Of a stretch of DNA of 26,277 nt, positions 16,098-23,772 are shown piece by piece (the stretch's first letter is position 1; the number at the start of each line of letters is the position of its first letter). This DNA is from Firmicutes bacterium UBA4975. Lineage in GTDB: Bacteria; Bacillota; Proteinivoracia; UBA4975. The translations under genes and the position numbers were made by a program. Location: assembly GCA_002397155.1 (NCBI GenBank), contig DGZR01000019.1, positions 661 to 26,937 of the forward strand, read 5' to 3'. The notes under the pieces were generated by a model that did no database searches, was not told the DNA's origin, and saw only the letters and a program-made list of their open reading frames with translations.

Positions 16098-16768
16098 AGG
16101 CCTCGGTCTTGATCCCCGCCTACAATGAAGAGGGGAACATCCTGGCCACCATCGAGAGCCTTCGCCGGGCTTTGCCTCAAGCCGAGCTGGTGGTAATCGA
16201 CGACGGCAGCCGGGACCAAACCGCCGCCCTGGCCGCTGCCGGAGGGGTGGTCCTCCTCCGGCATCCGGCCAACCGGGGCAAAGCCGAGGCCCTGGCCAGC
16301 GGCCTGGCCGCTTGCCGGGGCCAGGTAGTGGCCTTAGTGGACGGGGACATGGGGGCCAGAGCCGGTGAGATCGCCCCCCTGGTCCAGGCAGTGGCCCGGG
16401 GGGACTGCGACATGGCCGTCGCCCTTTTTGCCCGTTCCCGGGGCGGGGGGGTCGGCCTCTTGCGGGGGCTGGCCAAGTGGGGAATCTTTTTCCTGACGGG
16501 GGCTAGGCTGCAGGCGCCCCTCTCGGGGCAGCGGGCCGCCAGCCGCCCCCTCTTGGAGCAGTGCCTGCCCCCCCGGGGGGGATACGGCCTGGAAACCGAA
16601 CTCACCCTAAATGCCCTGGGCCGGGGGTATCGGGTCCGAGAGTATCCCACGGGTTTTTTGCACCAAGGCCAGGGCTGGAGCTGGGCGGGCTTTTGTCACC
16701 GGGGCCGTCAGTTCTTCCAGGTCCTGGGGGCCCTGGGGCGGGGGGCGGCGCGATGGCGGGCCTACTAG
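16094..16768 (+). CDS. Glycosyltransferase family 2
   Basis: This 224-residue GT-A glycosyltransferase resembles the dolichyl-phosphate mannosyltransferase/polyprenyl-phosphate type. It opens with SVLIPAYNEEGNI, carries the nucleotide-sugar motif DDGS (36-39) and the metal-binding DGD (83-85), and has NRGKAEAL between them. There is no obvious transmembrane domain, so it is a cytoplasmic or peripheral enzyme. It overlaps steB by four bases and is followed by an overlapping MraY/WecA-like membrane protein, suggesting both act on a lipid-linked sugar. Donor and acceptor are unknown. Confidence 0.85.
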   Translation: MKASVLIPAYNEEGNILATIESLRRALPQAELVVIDDGSRDQTAALAAAGGVVLLRHPANRGKAEALASGLAACRGQVVALVDGDMGARAGEIAPLVQAVARGDCDMAVALFARSRGGGVGLLRGLAKWGIFFLTGARLQAPLSGQRAASRPLLEQCLPPRGGYGLETELTLNALGRGYRVREYPTGFLHQGQGWSWAGFCHRGRQFFQVLGALGRGAARWRAY

Positions 16769-17550
16769 CCTTGGGCGCTGCCTGGGTCTTTGCCGCCACG
16801 CTGCGAAAACCGGTCGCCGCCATGCTGGCGGGGGGCCCTCCGGCCCGGAATTTTCGGGGCCAGGAGATACCTACCGGCATGGGCCTGTGCCTGCTCCTGG
16901 CCCTTTTGCCCGGTTTTTTTCTCTTGCACCTGGGAGGCTTTATCTCGGCCGCCATCCTTTGGCAGCAGGCTTTTTGGCTGGCCCTGGTCTCCCTGGCGGG
17001 GCTGGCGGACGACGCCTGGGGCAATAAAAAAAACCGGGGTTTTCGCGGGCATTTTCGTGCCCTGGCCGGGGGACAGCTCACCACCGGCGTCCTCAAGGTC
17101 CTAGCCGTCGGCCTGGGCGCCCTTCTCTATTCTCTGCCCCTGTCCCCGGGGGGACTGGTGGCGGCCGGAGTGCTGGCCCTTTCGGTCAACGCCATTAACC
17201 AGCTCGACCTGCGTCCCGGCCGGGCGCTAAAGGGCGCCCTCTTTCTCCTGGGGGGGCTGGCCCTGGCCGGCAGCCTCCCCGCCGCCCTGGGCTGCGGTGC
17301 TTCCCTGGCCCTGCTCCCGGGAGATCTAAAAGCCCAGTACATGCTGGGGGACGCCGGGGCCAACCTCTTGGGGGCCTTGGTCGGCCTGGCCTTGGTCACC
17401 CTCCTGGACCCCCCTTGGCACCTGGCCGTCTTAGCCCTCTTGGCCCTGGTGAACGGCGCAGGCGAGCTGTTCTCCATCACCCGCCTGATCGAGGGGAGCA
17501 AATTATTGCGCTGGATTGACCAAATCGGCAGGCCCCAGGCAGGGAAATAA
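16753..17550 (+). CDS. MraY/WecA-like polyprenyl-phosphate glycosylphosphotransferase, short form
   Basis: This very hydrophobic 265-residue protein has family signatures: RNFRGQEIPTG (32-42), the aspartate pair in LADDAWGN (Asp86-Asp87), NAINQLDLRPG (146-156, equivalent to the NxxNxxDGxxG block but with LRPG), and MLGDAGANLLG (197-207). It is shorter than MraY (about 320-360), so cell-wall MraY itself is unlikely; a teichoic/exopolysaccharide or other envelope lipid-sugar role is inferred. The open frame extends to 16561, but the ATG at 16753 gives the family-like N-terminus and a 16-base overlap with the preceding gene. The stop is followed by a 220-base gap containing the next promoter. 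Confidence 0.8.
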   Translation: MAGLLALGAAWVFAATLRKPVAAMLAGGPPARNFRGQEIPTGMGLCLLLALLPGFFLLHLGGFISAAILWQQAFWLALVSLAGLADDAWGNKKNRGFRGHFRALAGGQLTTGVLKVLAVGLGALLYSLPLSPGGLVAAGVLALSVNAINQLDLRPGRALKGALFLLGGLALAGSLPAALGCGASLALLPGDLKAQYMLGDAGANLLGALVGLALVTLLDPPWHLAVLALLALVNGAGELFSITRLIEGSKLLRWIDQIGRPQAGK

Positions 17551-17556
17551 ACATCC

Positions 17557-17584
17557 TTGGCGAATACTTTAGGTATGCCATAAT
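17557..17584 (+). promoter_or_regulatory. Candidate sigma-A extended -10 promoter for the amino-acid fermentation operon
   Basis: TTGGCG (17557-17562, 4/6) and CATAAT (17579-17584, 5/6) are 16 bases apart, and a TG at 17576-17577 makes an extended -10. It starts six bases after the preceding stop codon. Transcription from here would give a leader of about 180 bases before the first gene. Confidence 0.45.
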
Positions 17585-17590
17585 GCCGAC

Positions 17591-17760
17591 AAGGCTTGAG
17601 GGAAAGGCCTCCCGGGGCGGGTCCAAAAGACCTCAGCTCCCGAGACTCTAGGGCTTCTTTCCCTTGCACCGACTAGCATGCAAAAGTTATGGCCAACTTT
17701 GCTAGAGGCCCTTTTTCCCCGGGCGCGCCTTGTGGGCATTATCTGTTTTTACTGATAAAA
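17591..17760 (+). promoter_or_regulatory. Structured 5' leader, candidate attenuator or riboswitch (class not recognised)
   Basis: The leader contains consecutive hairpins. GGCTT...AGGCC lies at about 17593-17609. CGGGG/CTCCCG with an inner GGTC-CAAAA-GACC lies at 17613-17642. The last is a long stem, CTAGC (17673-17677) with GCTAG (17701-17705) enclosing AAAGTT/AACTTT, followed after AGGCCC by T5 (17712-17716). The last hairpin plus T run resembles a weak intrinsic terminator about 50 bases upstream of the first start codon. I found no T-box sequence and no match to common riboswitch cores I know (SAM, lysine, glycine, cobalamin, TPP, ykkC, GEMM). Confidence 0.45.
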
Positions 17761-17773
17761 CGGAGGGATGCAG

Positions 17774-18850
17774 ATGAAGATGAAGATTTTTGAAGCCATG
17801 GCCCAGGAGGGCCATGAGCAAGTATTCTTCAATTATGACCGAACAACAGGGTTAAAAGCGGTCATAGCCATCCACGACACCACCCTGGGTCCCGCCCAGG
17901 GGGGCTGCCGCATGTGGAACTATGAGGACGAGGACCAGGTGGTCACCGACGCTCTGCGCCTGTCCAAGGGCATGACCGATAAATGTGCGGCAGCGGAACT
18001 AGATTACGGCGGGGGCAAGTCGGTTATCTGGGGGGACCCAAAAAAAGACAAAAGCGAAGCCCTGTTCAGGGCCTTTGCCCGCTACATCGAAGCGCTAAAG
18101 GGCCGGTACAAAACCGGCACCGACGTGGGCACTACTTACGACGACTTCATAATCGCTCTTAAAGAGACTAAGCACGTGGGCGCCCTGCCGGAAGAGTACG
18201 GCGGCGGCGGCAATTCGGGCCTCATCACCGCGTACGGCGTCTGGATGGCCATCAGGGCAGTGGCCAAGGAACTTTTTGCCGACGACTCCCTGACGGGCCG
18301 CACCGTGGCCGTCCAGGGCCTGGGTAAAGTGGGCCATCCCCTGGTGGGCCACCTCCTGGAAAGCGGGGCAAAAGTCATCGCCAGCGACATCAACCCGGAA
18401 AGCCGGGAGAGGGCCCGGCGGGACTACGACTTGCAGATAGTCCCTCCCGAGGAGATCTTGACTGTAGAATGCGACATCCTTTCCCCCTGCGCCCTGGGGG
18501 CTGTGCTGAACGACGACACCATCCCCCGGCTTAGGTGCCAGGGCATCGCCGGAGCGGCCAACAACCAGTTGGCGGAACCCCGCCACGGACAGCTCCTGCA
18601 CCAGCGGGGAATCCTTTTTGCCCCGGACTTTGTCGCCAATGCGGGGGGCTTGATTCAGGTCTGTGACGAGCTGGAGGGCTACAACAAGAACAGGGCTTTC
18701 CGCAAGACGGCCATGATCTATGACCGCCTCCTGGCCATCTTTGCCCGGGCAAAAGAAGAAGGAATCACCCCGTACGAGGCGGCCAACCGCCTGGTTGCCG
18801 CGAGAATAGAGACTATTGGCAGAATCAAGCGCAGCTACACCGGCCGCTAG
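17774..18850 (+). CDS. Phenylalanine dehydrogenase-like member of the Glu/Leu/Phe/Val dehydrogenase family
   Basis: This NAD-dependent oxidative deaminase has about 358 residues. Counting from ATG 17780, the catalytic lysines are Lys68 (GMTDK) and Lys80 (GGGKSV). Several blocks match phenylalanine dehydrogenases rather than leucine dehydrogenases: YKTGTDVGTTYDDF, KETKHVGALPEEYGGGGNS, the dinucleotide motif QGLGKVG and NAGGLIQVCDEL. The true leucine dehydrogenase downstream differs at each of these. Aromatic or broad substrate use is therefore inferred; valine or leucine cannot be excluded. Three in-frame ATGs (17768, 17774, 17780) follow GGAGGG (17762-17767). The middle one has the best spacing, while alignment with the paralogue favours the third. 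It is the first gene of the operon, and the following kinase overlaps or abuts it. Confidence 0.8.
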   Translation: MKMKIFEAMAQEGHEQVFFNYDRTTGLKAVIAIHDTTLGPAQGGCRMWNYEDEDQVVTDALRLSKGMTDKCAAAELDYGGGKSVIWGDPKKDKSEALFRAFARYIEALKGRYKTGTDVGTTYDDFIIALKETKHVGALPEEYGGGGNSGLITAYGVWMAIRAVAKELFADDSLTGRTVAVQGLGKVGHPLVGHLLESGAKVIASDINPESRERARRDYDLQIVPPEEILTVECDILSPCALGAVLNDDTIPRLRCQGIAGAANNQLAEPRHGQLLHQRGILFAPDFVANAGGLIQVCDELEGYNKNRAFRKTAMIYDRLLAIFARAKEEGITPYEAANRLVAARIETIGRIKRSYTGR

Positions 18851-19919
18851 CCCAAAAGGTGTTGCCCCGTGGATCCTGGCGGTCAATCCCGGCTCTGTCA
18901 CGACTAAGCTGGCTTTATTTGCCGGAGAGAGCCTGCACGCCTCCGCTACTCTCTGCCATGAACCGGGAGAACTGGCCCCGGAAATACCCGCCCAGCTAGA
19001 GCTCAGGACCAAGCTGACCGCCGACTGGCTGGATTCGGCGCTGGCCGGCCATAAGCTCGGCGCCGTGGTCGGCCGGGGCGGCATGCTAAAACCAATCCCC
19101 GGCGGCACATACATCGTCAATAAAGCCATGCTCCGGGATCTGGGCCTGGGCGTTCAGGGCCAGCACGCCTCTAACTTGGGGGGCCTGATTGCCCACGAAC
19201 TGGCGGTTAGGCACGGGGTGAGGGCGTACATCGTCGATCCGGTATCGGTGGACGAGATGGAACCCCTGGCCCGGATCTCCGGCCTGCCGGAGATCTGCCG
19301 CCGCAGCCCTTCCCACGCCTTGAATATTCGCGCCATCGCCCGCCGGGCTGCCGCGGATTTAGGGGAAAATTATCACGAGACGAACCTCATCCTCATCCAC
19401 CTGGGCACCGGCATTTCGGTGGCCCCCCTGGCGGGCGGGCGGATGGTGGATGTAAATAACGCCAACGAGATGGGCCCCTTTTCCCCCGAGAGGTGCGGGG
19501 GCCTGCCGGCAGGGGATTTAGCCGCTCTGTGCTTCTCCGGCCGCTACCAAGAAAAACAGCTCCGCCAGATCCTGGTCCGCCGAGGAGGCCTCCTGGCCTA
19601 CCTGGGCACCAATGACGGGCAAGAGATCGAAAAAAGGATTGGCCAAGGCGACGAAAAGGCCCGGCTGATCTACGAGGCCATGGCCTACCAGGTCGCCAAG
19701 GAAGCGGGCGCTATGGCCACCGTCCTCAAAGGCCGGGTGCGGGCGATTGTCCTCACCGGCGGCCTGGCCCGCTCCGACCTCCTCTGCGGGTGGGTCCGGG
19801 AGAGGGTGAGCTTTATCGCGCCGGTCTTGGTCTATCCCGGCGAAGACGAACTTTTGGCCCTGGCCCAGGGCTGCCTGCGGGTGCTCTTGGGCAAGGAAGA
19901 GAGCCGGGAATACGTTTAG
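18816..19919 (+). CDS. buk: Butyrate kinase family, divergent copy (Buk1)
   Basis: This acetate/butyrate kinase-type ASKHA enzyme makes ATP from acyl phosphate. Visible are AVNPGSVTTK (phosphate loop), VGRGGMLKPIPGG, NLGGLIAHELA, HLGTGISV, VDVNNANEMGPFSPER and the C-terminal GGLARSD plus VYPGEDE. Compared with the second copy (22018) it departs at normally conserved spots, such as GSVTTK for GSTSTK and HLGTG for HLGGG, which suggests a different substrate or altered activity. The start is unclear: no ATG or GTG is in frame near the expected N-terminus. The only conventional start is TTG 18816, inside the end of the dehydrogenase gene; a CTG at 18876 sits where homologues begin. Its position suggests it serves acids from the preceding dehydrogenase. 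Confidence 0.85.
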   Translation: MAESSAATPAASPKGVAPWILAVNPGSVTTKLALFAGESLHASATLCHEPGELAPEIPAQLELRTKLTADWLDSALAGHKLGAVVGRGGMLKPIPGGTYIVNKAMLRDLGLGVQGQHASNLGGLIAHELAVRHGVRAYIVDPVSVDEMEPLARISGLPEICRRSPSHALNIRAIARRAAADLGENYHETNLILIHLGTGISVAPLAGGRMVDVNNANEMGPFSPERCGGLPAGDLAALCFSGRYQEKQLRQILVRRGGLLAYLGTNDGQEIEKRIGQGDEKARLIYEAMAYQVAKEAGAMATVLKGRVRAIVLTGGLARSDLLCGWVRERVSFIAPVLVYPGEDELLALAQGCLRVLLGKEESREYV

Positions 19920-19934
19920 GCGAGGTGAAATAGC

Positions 19935-20852
19935 ATGTACAAGTGCATGGATGACATTGTGGAAGCGGCCAAGGCTTTGCCCCAACGCCAGCGCCTGGTA
20001 GTGGCCGCCGCCCAGGACCGGGAGGTCTTAGAGGCGGTGGGAGACGCGGTGGCCTGGGGAATCGTCTCGGCAGTCCTGGTCGGGGATCGGGAGCAGATCT
20101 CTTCAATCGCCGCGGAAATAGATTTTCCCTTGGCCCAGTGTACCCTAATAGCCGAAAAAGACCCGATCCTGGCGGCCCGCCAGGCCGTGGCCCTGGTCGC
20201 CGAAGGCCAAGGAGACTTGGTCATGAAGGGCAAAGTGGGCACCGCCGATATTCTTCGGGCGGTGCTGGACAAAGAAAAAGGACTGCGGACGGGGCGCCTC
20301 TTGAGCCACGTCACCGCTTTTGAAATTCAGGGCTGGGGCCGCCTGCTCTTCATGACCGACGGGGCCATGAATATCGCGCCGGATCTGGGGCAAAAAGCCC
20401 AGATCGCCCAAAATGCCGTAGACGTCCTGCGGGGCCTGGGCTTTGCCCGGCCCAAGGTGGCTGCCCTGGCCGCGGTCGAGCTGGTCAATCCGGACATGCC
20501 CGCCGCTTTGGAAGGGGCCCTTTTGGCCAAAATGGCCGACCGGGGTCAGATCAAGGACTGCATCGTCGACGGACCCCTGGCCTTGGACAACGCCATTTCC
20601 CTGCATTCCGCCCAGGTCAAGGGCATCGATAGCCCGGTGGCGGGCCAGGCCGACATCCTCCTGGTTCCGGACATCGAAGCGGGCAATGTCCTCTACAAGG
20701 CCATCGTCTACTTTGGCAAGGAGGCCCGGGTTTCCGGGGTTATTGCCGGGGCCAAGGCCCCCGTCGTCCTCACCTCCCGCTCCGATTCCCATCAAGCCAA
20801 GCTGGATTCAATAGCCCTCAGCGCGGTATACGCCGCCGGGCTAAAATCATAA
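19935..20852 (+). CDS. ptb: Phosphate butyryltransferase
   Basis: This 305-residue enzyme of the phosphate acetyl/butyryltransferase family exchanges CoA for phosphate on butyryl- or branched acyl-CoA. Family blocks include GDLVMKGKVGTADILRAVLDKEKGLR, LSHVTAFE, TDGAMNIAPDL and the C-terminal DILLVPDIEAGNVLYKAI with GVIAGAKAPVVLTSRSD. GAGGTGA at 19922-19928 precedes the ATG. It is the only such gene here, yet it lies between two dehydrogenases and two kinases, so it probably serves both branches by handling several acyl-CoAs. Confidence 0.93.
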   Translation: MYKCMDDIVEAAKALPQRQRLVVAAAQDREVLEAVGDAVAWGIVSAVLVGDREQISSIAAEIDFPLAQCTLIAEKDPILAARQAVALVAEGQGDLVMKGKVGTADILRAVLDKEKGLRTGRLLSHVTAFEIQGWGRLLFMTDGAMNIAPDLGQKAQIAQNAVDVLRGLGFARPKVAALAAVELVNPDMPAALEGALLAKMADRGQIKDCIVDGPLALDNAISLHSAQVKGIDSPVAGQADILLVPDIEAGNVLYKAIVYFGKEARVSGVIAGAKAPVVLTSRSDSHQAKLDSIALSAVYAAGLKS

Positions 20853-20870
20853 AAAACTGGAGGCTCTGCT

Positions 20871-21941
20871 ATGAAGATTTTTGAGTACTTGAGCAAGTAC
20901 GGGTATGAGCAGTTGGTGTTCTGCCACGACAAGACCACGGGCTTAAAAGCAATCATCGCTATTCATGACACCACCCTGGGCCCCGCCCTGGGGGGCACCC
21001 GGATGTGGAATTATGACTCTGAAGACGCCGCCATCGAGGACGTCCTCCGCCTGGCCCGGGGCATGACCTACAAAGCGGCGGCGGCCGGTCTCAACCTGGG
21101 CGGGGGCAAAGCCGTCATCATCGGCGACGCCAAAAAAGACAAGAGCGAAGAGATGTGGCGGGCTTTCGGCCGCTTCGTCCAAAGCCTGAACGGCCGGTAC
21201 ATCACCGCCGAAGACGTGGGCACCACCGTCCAGGACATGGACTTTGTCCACCTGGAAACCGACCATGTCACCGGTGTTTCCGCTTCCAGCGGCAGCAGCG
21301 GCAATCCCTCCCCCAAGACTGCTTTTGGCACCTATCGGGGCATGATGGCCACCGCCCAGGAAGTATGGGGCAGCGACGACTTGGCGGGCAAAGTGGTGGC
21401 CGTCCAGGGGGTGGGCAATGTGGGCTACTACCTCTGCCAGTACCTGCACCAGGCCGGGGCCAAGCTGGTGGTCTGCGACCTAAATCAAGAGCTCCTGGAC
21501 CGGGTGGTCCAAGAATTCGGGGCCCAGGTGGTCGCCCCCGACGCTATCTATGACGTCCAGTGCGACATCTTCGCCCCTTGCGCCCTGGGCGCCGTCATCA
21601 ACGACAAGACCCTGGCCCGGCTCAAGTGCAAAGCGGTGGCCGGTTCCGCCAACAACGTCCTGGCCGAGGACCGCCACGGGGACATGCTCCACGAAAAGGG
21701 CATCCTCTACGCCCCGGACTACGTCATCAACGCCGGCGGCCTGATGAACGTGGCCGACGAGCTGATGGGCTACAACGAAGAGCGGGCCATGGAAAAAGTG
21801 GCCACCATTTACGACAACATCGCCCGGGTCTACGCCATCGCCAAGCGGGACGGCATCCCCAGCTACAAAGCCGCCGACCGCATGGCCGAAGAGCGGATCG
21901 AGGCCCTGGGCCGGGTCCGGCGCAACTTCATCCGCCGCTAA
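20871..21941 (+). CDS. bcd: Leucine dehydrogenase
   Basis: This 356-residue NAD-dependent enzyme deaminates leucine, valine and isoleucine to 2-oxoacids. Catalytic Lys68 (GMTYK) and Lys80 (GGGKAV) have the same numbers as in the Bacillus sphaericus enzyme. ITAEDVGTT, SGNPSPKTAFG, the dinucleotide motif QGVGNVG, APCALGAVIND and APDYVINAGG are all typical of leucine dehydrogenase. GGAGG lies about eight bases before the ATG. It lies 18 bases after ptb and is separated from the next kinase by a 76-base gap with a stable hairpin. It is about as long as the first-gene paralogue and clearly related to it, so the two arose by an old duplication. Confidence 0.93.
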   Translation: MKIFEYLSKYGYEQLVFCHDKTTGLKAIIAIHDTTLGPALGGTRMWNYDSEDAAIEDVLRLARGMTYKAAAAGLNLGGGKAVIIGDAKKDKSEEMWRAFGRFVQSLNGRYITAEDVGTTVQDMDFVHLETDHVTGVSASSGSSGNPSPKTAFGTYRGMMATAQEVWGSDDLAGKVVAVQGVGNVGYYLCQYLHQAGAKLVVCDLNQELLDRVVQEFGAQVVAPDAIYDVQCDIFAPCALGAVINDKTLARLKCKAVAGSANNVLAEDRHGDMLHEKGILYAPDYVINAGGLMNVADELMGYNEERAMEKVATIYDNIARVYAIAKRDGIPSYKAADRMAEERIEALGRVRRNFIRR

Positions 21942-21956
21942 ATCATTTGCTTTCGC

Positions 21957-21999
21957 GGGCAGTTGTGGGCTTTACCCAAGAAAAGCCCCCAACTGTCCC
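21957..21999 (+). promoter_or_regulatory. Stable intercistronic hairpin between leucine dehydrogenase and second butyrate kinase
   Basis: The left arm (21957-21973, GGGCAGTTG-T-GGGCTTT) pairs with the right arm (21982-21999, AAAGCCC-C-CAACTG-T-CCC), giving about 16 pairs with one mismatch and one bulge around an eight-base loop. Only three T follow before the ribosome binding site AGGAGGAGG (22003-22011). It is therefore not a standard terminator and more likely an RNA-stability or processing element within the operon. Confidence 0.6.
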
Positions 22000-22017
22000 T
22001 TTAGGAGGAGGTAAGAA

Positions 22018-23091
22018 ATGTCCCACCTACTGCTGGTGATCAATCCCGGCTCCACCTCGACCAAAATCGCGGTATTTTCAGGAGAAGAGCCCGTCCTGGA
22101 GCAGACCCTGCGCCATACCGCCGAAGAACTTAAGGGCTATGGGCGCATCATTGACCAGTACCAGTTTCGCATGGAGATCATTCTGGCCTTTCTTCAAAAG
22201 GCCGGCTTTGACCTGGGGACCCTGTCCGCCGTGGTTGGCCGGGGGGGGATTCTCAAGCCGATAGTCGGAGGCACCTACTTGGTCAATGACCTGATGGTCC
22301 GGGACTTGACCGACGGTGTCCAAGGTGAGCACGCCTCCAACCTGGGGGGTATAATCGCCCGGGAAATAGCGGATAAGCTGGGCCTGCCCGCCTACATCGT
22401 CGATCCCGTCGCGGTGGACGAACTGTCCCCCCATGCCCGGATTTCCGGCCTGCCTGAGATTGAGCGGCGCAGCATTTGGCATGCCCTCAATCAAAAGGCG
22501 GTGGTCCGCCGGGCGGCGGCGGAACTGGGCCTGGATTACGAAAAAGCCAATTTCATCGGCGTCCACCTGGGGGGCGGCATTTCCGTGGCCGCCCACGAAA
22601 AGGGCCGGGCCGTCGATGTCAATAACGCCCTCCACGGGGACGGTCCCTTTTCTCCCGAGCGGGCCGGGGGCTTGCCCGTCGGGGACTTGGTGGGTCTTTG
22701 CTATAGCGGCAAGTACACCCAGGGGGAAATAGGGAAAAAACTGGCCGGCCAAGGGGGCTTAGTCGCCTACCTGGGCCTGAACGACGGCCGGGCTATCCAA
22801 GCCCGGATCGAGGCCGGGGACGAAAGGGCCCGCTTGGTCTACGAGGCCATGGCTTACCAGATCGCCAAGGAAATCGGGTCTGCCGCCGCCGTCCTAAAAG
22901 GAGGGGTGGAGGCCATCGTCCTCTCCGGCGGCCTGGCCAATGACCGGGCTTACCTGGTGCCCTGGATAGTGGAGAGAGTTTCTTTTATCGCCCCGGTGAA
23001 AGTCTATCCGGGCGAATTTGAGATGCTGGCCCTGGCTCAAGGGGGCCTCAGGGTCTTGGACTCTCGGGAGGAGGCCCGGGAGTATCGATGA
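22018..23091 (+). CDS. buk: Butyrate (branched-chain fatty acid) kinase, canonical copy (Buk2)
   Basis: This 357-residue ASKHA-fold kinase produces ATP and a short or branched carboxylate from acyl phosphate. INPGSTSTKIAVF, VGRGGILKPIVGGTY, GVQGEHASNLGG, HLGGGISVAA, VDVNNALHGDGPFSPERAGG and the C-terminal ALAQGGLRVL block are all canonical. It starts at ATG 22018 behind a very strong AGGAGGAGG. It sits after leucine dehydrogenase and before the oxidoreductase genes, so isovaleryl, isobutyryl and 2-methylbutyryl phosphates are the likely substrates. The stop overlaps the next gene in an ATGA. Confidence 0.93.
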   Translation: MSHLLLVINPGSTSTKIAVFSGEEPVLEQTLRHTAEELKGYGRIIDQYQFRMEIILAFLQKAGFDLGTLSAVVGRGGILKPIVGGTYLVNDLMVRDLTDGVQGEHASNLGGIIAREIADKLGLPAYIVDPVAVDELSPHARISGLPEIERRSIWHALNQKAVVRRAAAELGLDYEKANFIGVHLGGGISVAAHEKGRAVDVNNALHGDGPFSPERAGGLPVGDLVGLCYSGKYTQGEIGKKLAGQGGLVAYLGLNDGRAIQARIEAGDERARLVYEAMAYQIAKEIGSAAAVLKGGVEAIVLSGGLANDRAYLVPWIVERVSFIAPVKVYPGEFEMLALAQGGLRVLDSREEAREYR

Positions 23092-23756
23092 AATTCACCG
23101 GGCTTACCGGCGGCAAACTGGTAATCGTCGGCGCTTACGGCAGCGGCAAAACTGAGTTTGCCCTCAATCTGGCCTTGCAGATCGCCGACCTGGGGCCCCT
23201 GGCCCTGGTCGACCTGGACATCGTCAACCCCTACTTTCGCTCCCGGGACGCCACCGAACTCCTGGAGGAGCGGGGAGTGGAGGTGGTGTACAACCGGGAA
23301 TTCCGGGACGCCGACTTGCCTGCCCTTTCCGCCCGCACCGACGCCGTTTTGGCCGGAGGGGACACCACAATCCTCGATGTGGGCGGCGACGACGGGGCCC
23401 GGGTTCTGGGCCGGTACAAGCCCTTGCTCTTGCGAAGCCGGGCCCAGGTCTGGATGGTGGTCAACTGCTTCCGTCCCTTTACCGCCGACCCGGAGGGGAT
23501 CATCGCCACTGCCCGCCGGATAGGGGAAAAGGCGGGGCTGCCCATCACCGCCCTGGTGAACAACAGCAACCTGGCCCGGGAGACCGCCGCCGGACACGTC
23601 CGCCAAGGCGCTTCAATTGTCCGGGCAGCGGCCGAGAGAATGGGGATACCCCTTGTTTGCCACTGCTGCCGGCCCCGCCTGGCGGACCAGCTTTCCGACT
23701 TAGAGGATGAACTTTTTATCATGGAACTGAGCTTGTTTCCCGCAGATATCACTTAA
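23088..23756 (+). CDS. P-loop ATPase of the MinD/CobQ-like (SIMIBI) type, unknown role
   Basis: This 222-residue protein has Walker A GAYGSGKT (15-22), a switch-like LVDLDIVNPYFRSRD (40-54) reminiscent of MinD/ParA deviant P-loop proteins, and a hydrophobic strand ending LDVGGDDGA that would be Walker B. It also has NNSNLARET, which fits a nucleotide-base contact. No DNA-binding, metal-cluster or transmembrane feature is visible. It overlaps buk by four bases and precedes the ferredoxin subunit by 16 bases, so it is made with the 2-oxoacid oxidoreductase. Roles as a maturation factor, a localisation factor or an acyl/nucleotide kinase are all open; I do not assign one. Confidence 0.8.
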   Translation: MKFTGLTGGKLVIVGAYGSGKTEFALNLALQIADLGPLALVDLDIVNPYFRSRDATELLEERGVEVVYNREFRDADLPALSARTDAVLAGGDTTILDVGGDDGARVLGRYKPLLLRSRAQVWMVVNCFRPFTADPEGIIATARRIGEKAGLPITALVNNSNLARETAAGHVRQGASIVRAAAERMGIPLVCHCCRPRLADQLSDLEDELFIMELSLFPADIT

Positions 23757-23772
23757 CGAAGGAGGTTATTTC

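Noticed and set aside
16561..16752. Upstream extension of the MraY/WecA-like gene
   Set aside because: These 64 codons lie entirely within the GT2 gene, are rich in Pro/Gly/Arg and do not resemble a membrane protein start; ATG 16753 fits the family.
17688..17704. Possible sigma-54 promoter (TGGCC...TTGCT)
   Set aside because: Only eight bases separate GG and GC where ten are required, and the site lies inside the hairpin arm.
17591..17767. T-box or ykkC-type riboswitch in the operon leader
   Set aside because: There is no T-box sequence or specifier arrangement. A CTAGGG stretch recalls ykkC RNAs, but the other conserved segments are missing or in the wrong order.
18095..19129. Antisense open frame (344 codons) across the first dehydrogenase and buk1
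   Set aside because: It is the shadow of two conserved enzymes; no ribosome binding site or motif supports it.
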